Assembly: GCA_014904985.1 (NCBI GenBank)
Contig: MU129033.1
Location: 33,340 to 85,409 of the forward strand
Source: Hydnum rufescens UP504
Taxonomy: Eukaryota; Basidiomycota; Agaricomycetes; Cantharellales; Hydnaceae
DNA length: 52,070 bases
Direction of reading: 5' to 3'
This document shows, in pieces, positions 45,306 through 52,070 of this stretch. The position numbers and the translations under genes were made by a program. Each line of letters starts with the position of its first letter. The first letter of the stretch is position 1. The notes beneath the pieces were generated by a model. It was not told the DNA's origin, made no database searches, and was given only the letters and a program-made list of their open reading frames with translations.

Positions 45306-47028
45306 TTACTGTCATTTTGATAATTCCTGTTGTGGCTGGATTTTGCTGCACCTGGCAAAATGTCTGTGAGTCTTGTAATTCACTTTTCTCAACAACAAGA
45401 GAAGGCAGTGACTTGTGGTCTGGGGGATAGGCTCTTGTTGAATTCCCACAGGTCATGTCATTGCCAGAATTGCAAATTTCAAATATTTGACCATTTTGGG
45501 TTTTAAAAACCATTTCCCCTCTCACTCACTCAGTTTTGACCAGATACCTCCCATTTTTTAATATGTTCTTTATGCCATGAATACCTAGGAAATGTTGAAG
45601 CCTGATTTCCAAAATTTACATTTTCAGTTTTTCCAATAGTGAATTGTGTGTCATGAGTCATACTCACAACCTCTTACATAGCCACATCACATGACTCCCT
45701 CTCATCACACCACCACATATCATACCATTTCCCCTCATTAGTAATTCCTTAACCTCTTAGTATATAAGTAGTTACTTCATGTATTCTTGCCTCTTTAGAA
45801 GGTCAAGAATATATGTCTATTGATTGACTCTCTTCTCACCAATTCCTCTCTTGTCTCAAGTCTCCTGAGAATTCAGTCCAGTCCACTTCTCTTCTCCATG
45901 TTCTTGTCTTCTGCAACATTACATAATCCTCACACTTCATGCATCTCCTCATCAATCATCTTAGGGGCTTCCCATTCTTACTTGGCCTGATTACATAATC
46001 ACCACCCTGTACAAGGAACAACCCTTAACATTGTGCTTTCCCAGTGTACTGAGTTGAATCCCAAATAAAATATTGAAAACAGCTCCATCTCATCCAAAAA
46101 TGTGCATATGCTCCAACTAATAAGGGATAAAAATCCTCTTGAGGGCATTAGTGATTTTTTTTCAAATTGTGAGCTTGAGGCTCATATCAATGAATCCACA
46201 GATCCCCCACAGAGTGAAGTCAATATTGTACCCTTCCAGACCTCCTAGACCATCTCCCAGTGGTAAAAGTATTCATAGCCCTCCCTGGAGCACATTCCAC
46301 ATCTTAAAGCACTGGCTCTCTGGGAGGGTACAGAAATAAACACTAATACTGTAGAACCATGTTAGTTCTATGGTATTAGTGTTTATTTCTCTACCCTCCC
46401 AGAGAGCTAATGTTTTAAGACACAGCATGTGCTCCGGGGAGGGCCATGGATACTTTACCACTAGGAGATGGTCTAGGAGGTCTGAAAGGGTACAATCTTG
46501 ACTTCACTCTGTGGGGGATCTGTGGATTCATTGATATGAGCCTCAAGCTTGCAATTTGAAAAAAATTCACTAATGCTCTCAAGAGGATTTTTATCTCTTA
46601 TTAGTTGGAGCATATGCAAATTTTTGGATGAAATGGAGCTGTTTTCAATATTTTATTTAGGGTTCAACTTGGTACACTGGGAAAGCACAATTCACTATTG
46701 GAAAAAACTGAAAATGTAAATTTTGGAAATTGGGCTTCAACATTCCCTAGGTATTCATGGCATAAAGAACATATTAAAAAATGGGAGGCATATGGTCAAA
46801 ACTGAGTGAGCAAGAGGGGAAATGGTTTTTAAAACCCAAAACGGTCAAATCTTTGAAATTTGCAATTCTGGCAATGACATGACCTGTGGGCATTCAACAA
46901 GAACCTATTCCCCAGACCACAAGTCATCACCTTCTCTTGTTGTTGAGAAAAGTGAATTACAAGACTGATGGACACTTTGCCAAGTGCGGCGAAATCCGGC
47001 CACAACAGGAATTATCAAAACGACAGTA
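45306..47028. mobile_element. Foldback element with arms of about 0.67 kb
   Basis: The ends are ttactgtcattttgataatt at the left and aattatcaaaacgacagtaa at the right. The arms are reverse complements along their length and meet near 46356 in a close hairpin (gtagaac / gttctat). The left arm is longer only because a family Y solo LTR sits in it. No transposase is seen. The right end is exactly where the CpG-poor block stops and CpG-rich sequence begins. I found no convincing target-site duplication at the outer ends. Confidence 0.8.
45649..46030 (+). mobile_element. Solo LTR, family Y, 382 bp, in left arm of the foldback
   Basis: It starts TGTCATGAGTCATACTCAC and ends CCCTTAACA. Flanks are perfect 5-bp repeats TTGTG (45644-45648 and 46031-46035). 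The opposite arm reads gggaaagcacaattcactat without interruption, so it preserves the empty target site. A TATATAAGTAGTTACTT box (about 45760) and the following leader match the family Y copy at 9742-10200. Confidence 0.9.
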
Positions 47029-48778
47029 AAGGTATCCCATGAGATGAAGAGAGGAGAAAAACAACCTCGCACTCTATCAGCACCGATCACCTGGTCACTT
47101 CCAAAGTTTCATTCTGGGAAGAACCGCTTTTGTAGCGTTTTGGGAGATATGAGGTCACCTTCCGAGTATCTTGTGTGAAGTCGATGAGTTCTGTCCCTAG
47201 TTCGACTGTAACACCAAGCCGATTAAGATGAGAACGTAAGATTGCCCCTGTAGTACAGTAATAGGTCTGGCTCGGGCACCGGGCAGTGCCCCATGCGTTG
47301 TAGGCAAGTCACCGCCTCGTGCAGAACGCATGTCACGTCAATGTCACACGTCTGTGTCTGATTATTTCCTGAAGAAGCGGAAGTGATATTAAATCCAGGA
47401 CAAGCCTCGAGCCCTCTCCACATGTACAGATCCAAGAAAGGAAGAAAACAGGCGACAATGAACCCAAAGCTCTATCTCGCCCTCTGGGGGTGCAATTCTA
47501 TACTAAAGATTTTCAACCGTAGGGTTGCGGCTTGATTCATAATGCCTTCCCCAGAATGAGGAATCATCTATAGCGAGTTCGTGAGTGTGCGACTCTTTGC
47601 TTTGATGCAACTTCTAGCGTGCGTCTTCACTTTGTAACTCACGCCAGTTCGATGCATCAAATGCAGATGCGGAGTTCTAAATAATCGCATTGATCCATGC
47701 AGCTCTACGATATCTTTGACCCGAATGGCTACAACAATGTCTTTGCATTTTCCTACCCTCTCGAGCCCGTACTTGTAGCGGGTTTTCGCACTCGTTCTGA
47801 TCGTCTTTTACCCGTCCGCTCATAAACTGCTCCGTTTCGTTAGGATGCCACCAGGAAAGAGGACTGTAAAGGGTCGCCTACAGATGGTTATGCAGCTTCC
47901 CCAGACTTGCAACCGACGATATATACTTGCAACATCAAACTGTGACCAATTGGATTCTGAGCCGCTCCTGGTTTTCCCAGTAGGTACTTCCCTAATTACC
48001 CGACATCACTTGATATCAATAAGGGGTCATCCACCGTCCACGGAGGGGCATTACCGCAGACCCGACGTCAATTCCTACAAGTCCCCTCTGCACAATGACT
48101 GGGGTGACGCTTAGCAATGAAGATAAAGGCGTCATTCCGATCATTCGAAACAGGACTGCGGAAAAAGGATTGATAGTCGTGAGTGAATGATATTCTCCTC
48201 TTTCCTGGACACCACAGGCACTGACACTGAACCACTCGTAGGAGTATCGGATTATTCAGATGTCAAAAGCTTCGCCTGAGTTCGATATGTCTAACGCCGG
48301 CACTCTTAAAATCCCCGAGTCCCAGGCAATGCTGTACAATAATGGTCTCGGGCTTCGTTTTCAGCTTTATATTCACATGTACCTTGCCTCCCCCTAGGAC
48401 CCAGACGCCCTCCATCCCAGAGCTGAATTCTCTACAAGACGCGGTAGGGACAGGCCCCTTCCCGAGTTGACTGACCTGTGTGGGATTCACTTTTCGGACG
48501 AGAAGGCCTTGGGCCAATTATCGCTTGGGGTGGTGCGTCCTGCGTGTTATTCACTATCAAGCATATATATAAGCCAACCCCCTGGCCATGCAATCCCTAG
48601 CACGAGACAAAGGATACTGTGGGACTGATTGATGGGGTGCCCAATCCAAATACGCAGACCTATGGATTTTCGCTCAGTTTTTGGCGGTCCCTTCAGCTGG
48701 AGATTTTTACTTCTATATCAACACAACGTGCTTTTGAAACCCGGGAGACCTGCATGCATGGGTATCATTCCAATCCGA
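47029..48778. other. CpG-rich stretch, no recognisable gene
   Basis: Open pieces exist, for example YDIFDPNGYNNVFAFSYPLE near 47707-47766 (plus), 47845-48114 (plus, 89 codons) and SKASPEFDMSNAGTLKIPES near 48265-48325 (plus), with possible GT...AG introns between. They might be exons of one gene, but I recognise no family and cannot fix the structure. Confidence 0.35.
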
Positions 48779-49264
48779 CTACCAATGTTTGGGTGTCTTC
48801 TGTGATCTAAAGCAGTCGCCCCAATTCATGGACAGTACTTTCTCGTGAGCCTCCAACCATGTGAGCCCTTCGTGAACGAATGTCTGATAGCTGTGACGAT
48901 ACCGTTCCCCGGACACGGCATGTAGAATTCCAAACTCGTCCGCTATCGCTATGTTGTCGAGGATTGACAACCATCTAGCTATCAACCCATAAAATGCATG
49001 CGGTTCCAATCGCGGCCTATTAGCCCACACGAGAATCCCTTGCTTCTGACCCAGGTCACTATCAACCGCGGGTGAATTCAGGCGACACAGCCGGTCCTTC
49101 TCAGTCACAGACATGTTCCCGTCGTCATTTGCCACTGCTTTCTCTAGTCCACCAATCAGGGCCACCCACGCTCCAGACTCAAGATCATCGTTGGGATTAT
49201 GGTAAATATTGTGGCCGACGAGCCAACGCTCCAAGAGGCGAATAGACATAAAGGGTACCGTACC
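48779..49264 (-). pseudogene. FunK1 kinase C-terminal exon
   Basis: After an acceptor-like AG at 49265 the minus strand reads GTVPFMSIRLLERW, IYHNPNDDLESGAWVALIGG and, at the end, HEGLTWLEAHEKVL to a stop at 48779. It aligns along its length with the last exon of the FunK1 gene at 27.5 kb (GTIPFMSINLLTRW, IYHNPNDDLESGIWVAMLCG) with many differences, so it is a paralogue, not a recent copy. No catalytic loop or N-terminal region is found within the next 2.8 kb on this strand, so it is an orphan exon here. Confidence 0.7.
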
Positions 49265-49920
49265 CTTAAATTATCCATAACTGATGAGGTGGCGAATTGT
49301 GAAAAGGGATGCTTTCTACCCACTGAGATCGGGGTTCATGACATGAGGAGGGGACGAGGCGATTTCGCGGTTGTGGCATCTTCCGAAGGTGCGCCTCTTG
49401 GTTCATGTCCCTGAATTCACAGTCGCCTCCAAGACAGCAGGCCTTAGTTGTCCACGGTATGTTCCAATTGTTCCAGGTCCTCCGTCTCTCCCACTTTCTC
49501 TGTCATGTCTGTAGAAAGATCTCAATCTCGTGGTCGTGAAGCTCTTGTTAGTTGTGGTTCCCCTCCCCCCTACCAATGTGTCTCACTGACAAGTCTGTCT
49601 CAATCAAGGGTTTGAACAGACGTCAATAGGCCGTGGAGGCGCTGGAAATATCTGACGGAGCGACTTGTTGTCTCGCGAGCCAGTAGGCGATGAACGTGGT
49701 CGCGAGCTCTCCCCTGCGCATCCCGAGAATGCCACGACGAGGATATGGTTCTGCTGTCGTTCTTCGGTCGTCGTGAGCGAGCCATTCGACTTCATTGCTG
49801 TGGGTTGTTTGTATTTACGAATACCTTGGCACTCAAGTACAATTAGGAACTGCAAGCACTCGTCGAACTCTTTGCTGCATTCGCGTTCGCTGACAGGAGG
49901 TCGCTCGGCTTTTACACCAC
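49265..49920. other. CpG-rich stretch between two FunK1 fragments
   Basis: No recognisable coding sequence on the minus strand, where the rest of the FunK1 exon's gene would lie. A 136-codon minus frame (49604-50014) overlaps the plus-strand FunK1 piece and is most likely its antisense shadow in part. Confidence 0.4.
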
Positions 49921-50319
49921 CATGGTGCGTACTCCAGGAGATCCCATGCATTTCATCATCACCATTCACCCCCATGATGATAGCGGGAAACCGAGGAGAT
50001 TCCGCACTCGGCAAATCATATCCTCATCTGGTGCCGAACCACTCCGAGGACGAGGACTCGCGTTTTTGAAGCCATTGAAGTCGAAGACGGCGGAAAGGAG
50101 ACCAGGGGCCCTGTTGTATTGAAGGACATCTGGATCGACCATGATCGCATGAGGGAAGGCGACATTCTCACCCAGCTGTACAATGACGTGGATGGTGAAG
50201 ATAAGAGACTTGCGAAGAAGCATTTCCTCACCCCCATTTGTCATGGGGACGTCTTGGTGGCGCCCGATACCGCGGATGATACTCGGGATATCATGCGCAG
50301 ATTGAAGACGACCGGATAG
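49921..50319 (+). pseudogene. FunK1 kinase middle fragment
   Basis: The plus strand reads FIITIHPHDDSGKPRRFRTR and IISSSGAEPLRGRGL, then after a one-base shift FEAIEVEDGGKETRGPVVLK and DIWIDHDRMREGDILTQLYN, then KKHFLTPICHGDVLVAPD and DDTRDIMRRLKTTG before a stop. This is the region between the N-terminal domain and the kinase catalytic loop in FunK1 proteins (the W.D.DR.REGDIL signature). It is opposite in orientation to the FunK1 exon at 48.8 kb, so the two do not form one gene. The kinase catalytic motifs are not found downstream. Confidence 0.7.
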
Positions 50320-52070
50320 GAGAACCAAGAGGTGCCTTCCTTTGCACCTCACTGGAACTAATTCAATACATCAAGAAACTCTTCTGGCGTGCCCATCTGG
50401 TTTCGATGAGCCCGGTTACTACCCAATCATAAGGGTAATCAATGATCCGCATGATATTGAAGACTGAGCCCTCACGGTGCCGTGAGGACTCTCGCCGTCG
50501 TTGTCACTGGCACCGGTACGTTCTTACCTTCTATTCACAGCCGCTATCCTCAACGCTCTGTCGATGCGGCTTTATAGCTTCTTCGAAGATGAGGATGGGT
50601 ACATCGAGAGGTGAGCATTGGCAATGCATTGTGGCAAGGGATAACGACAGGCCGTTCGAGTCCGAGCTGGAGTATGGAAAGATGCAACAAATCATCATGC
50701 GCTGATGGCAAGTCAAACTTGGCTTGCGATCCAGAAACGGACTGGATGCTTTTGACAGGATGCACTTCAGGTCTGTTGAGGTTTCCGCATAAGGACTTAT
50801 TTTCCTTCCTCGGTTTGCTCCTTTTAAGACTAGACATCTGGGGGCTGGGGGCTGTGAAGACAGCACCGAATCCAAGAAACCACACCGAAGAATGGACCTG
50901 CCCCATTCGTTCATATTCACTTATGCGACCTTGAATCATTGCAGTGAGTGGCGGTTTGGATCGTCTTTTCCAATGATCTCCGCGCACCCTGGCAATTGGA
51001 CGCGCCTCAAGATCTCAAATTAAACACCAACCGGACCAGGCTAGGATCGTTTTCTCTTCCGCCAGGGCGAGCACTCACGACCACCATGGATTCCAACTCG
51101 ACTTCGTGATGCAATTGTGGCTCTCTAGATGAGATGAGCCATTGCTTGTCAAGGGCCCGAACCCATCTTTGGCCCTGATCAACTCTATGATGCCACTGTG
51201 TGGACAAGTTTCTGGCGGATTCTCAGCCCCAACAATCTCGTCAATTTCAAGGACCGATGTAACAGCGCGAGGCTCGGTGAGCAGGTAAAACAAATTGATT
51301 CTTTACCTTGATAATTTAAAGTGTACGAGAAGTTCGATTGCTTAATATATCATATATCATGAGTCTCCCTCATCCGAAGTGGTATGCCAAGGCCATACTT
51401 TGAGCCATGGGAATAGATTGTGAGCGCTAAGGATTACGAACATGAACAATATAGAAAGCATGGAGAGTATTACTGGTAGATGATCCTGTCATGCAGAGTG
51501 ATCGGACGGGGGGGAAACATCCATCCTGGGGATACAGGTCCTGGAAGCGGATATATCGATTTGAAAGGGGTGACCTGTGACCTTGGTATTGGTAGAATAG
51601 TGGGGTTGTTAGTAACAGTAGTTTGAGGAAAGCAGCAAAGTCGTACCTCACGTATATGCACTATCAGGTGCGAGCAGGCGGAGTTGTTCATGCAGTTTAG
51701 CAATCTGTGCTTCTGCCGCAACCCACATCACATCGACCTTGATCTTCTTCAACAAGATCTAATCGATCATTATCCGAAGGTCAAGGCGACGCTGCCATTG
51801 TTCATGAGTGAAAAGGCTTGGGCCGAGGATGAGAGGGGAAGAGAATGAGTTGCTGAAGTCGCGATGGGTGAGGAATATCGGAACATCGTATACAATCCCC
51901 AAGCGTGATCGGCAAATCCTCCCCTCCCCACTGCGTTCGGATGAAAAGCCGGATCGACCGAGCAAGCCACCAGCAATTCGCAGTCCCACAAGTGATATTT
52001 CCGTCTCTGCGTCGATACCGCATACGCGCGAGGATGACATCGACAACGTTTTGGACGACTATCCACCGCT
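50320..52070. other. CpG-rich stretch with unassigned coding-like pieces
   Basis: A plus-strand piece at about 50535-50608 reads LNALSMRLYSFFEDEDGYIE and is followed by a GTGAGC...ACAG segment that could be an intron, but I know no family. A minus-strand piece at 51293-51075 (LLTEPRAVTSVLEIDEIVGA) is similarly open. Near 51750 a plus-strand piece reads YPKVKATLPLFMSEKAWAED. The window ends without a complete gene. Confidence 0.35.

Noticed and set aside
48779..50319. A single FunK1 gene spanning 48.8-50.3 kb
   Set aside because: The C-terminal exon is on the minus strand and the middle piece on the plus strand, and catalytic motifs are missing from both.

Overview
The window looks like nuclear DNA of an Agaricomycete (mushroom-forming basidiomycete), in a repeat-rich, gene-poor region. 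The signs are short introns (about 48-60 bp) with GT...AG ends, pieces of a fused fungal fatty acid synthase in the basidiomycete beta-then-alpha order, several fragments of the basidiomycete-expanded FunK1 kinase family, and relics of KDZ and hAT-like DNA transposons and of chromodomain Ty3/gypsy retrotransposons. I found no rRNA, CRISPR array or convincing intact tRNA gene, and no gene I would call clearly intact. I cannot name the species.

The window alternates between two kinds of DNA. CpG-poor blocks (about 1.2-19.1 kb, 22.2-24.95 kb, 35.44-35.79 kb, 41.85-47.03 kb) are AT-rich, almost lack CG dinucleotides and are made of transposon relics. CpG-rich blocks (about 0.4-1.2, 24.95-35.4, 35.8-41.85 and 47.03-52.07 kb) carry all the kinase, AP-3 and MSH6 remnants. 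The fatty acid synthase relic (19.35-22.84 kb) is intermediate.

Layout. 0.4-0.84 kb: short acidic/basic repeat ORF. 1.95-4.55 kb: large inverted repeat with smaller palindromes inside. 4.6-5.1 kb: diffuse tandem repeat. 5.4-7.0 kb: two head-to-head copies of a GGTTTAAACC-rich foldback element. 8.1-12.4 kb: minus-strand gypsy integrase/chromodomain relic, split by two solo LTRs of different families whose target-site duplications can be read. 12.6-15.5 kb: more copies of one of these LTR families, one nested inside another. 16.4-19.1 kb: KDZ transposase C-terminus and a probable hAT-like transposase N-terminus. 19.35-22.84 kb: MPT-ACP-KR portion of a fused FAS gene with four preserved introns, two single-base frameshifts and loss of the ACP serine. 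23.1-24.6 kb: foldback copy, 41-bp tandem repeat, C-rich minisatellite and a tRNA-derived SINE-like head. 27.5-30.0 kb: FunK1 kinase gene (minus), the most complete gene here. 30.15-31.85 kb: STE20-type kinase (plus) without a visible N-lobe. 32.8-33.5 kb: AP-3 delta-adaptin fragment (minus). 35.7-36.65 kb: 60-bp minisatellite open in several frames. 38.8-40.87 kb: 5' part of MSH6 (plus). 40.87-41.53 kb: second copy of a 652-bp segment also present at 26.02-26.67 kb, overlapping a FunK1 C-terminus. 41.85-47.03 kb: repeat block with two foldback elements, one carrying a solo LTR in one arm while the other arm keeps the empty site. 48.8-50.3 kb: two oppositely oriented FunK1 fragments.

The host-gene relics (FAS, STE20 kinase, AP-3 delta, MSH6, FunK1) are partial but keep their introns. 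They were therefore moved or broken as DNA, not through mRNA. They do not form a pathway; the window reads as a place where host-gene pieces and transposons accumulate and decay, with CpG loss the main mark on the transposons.
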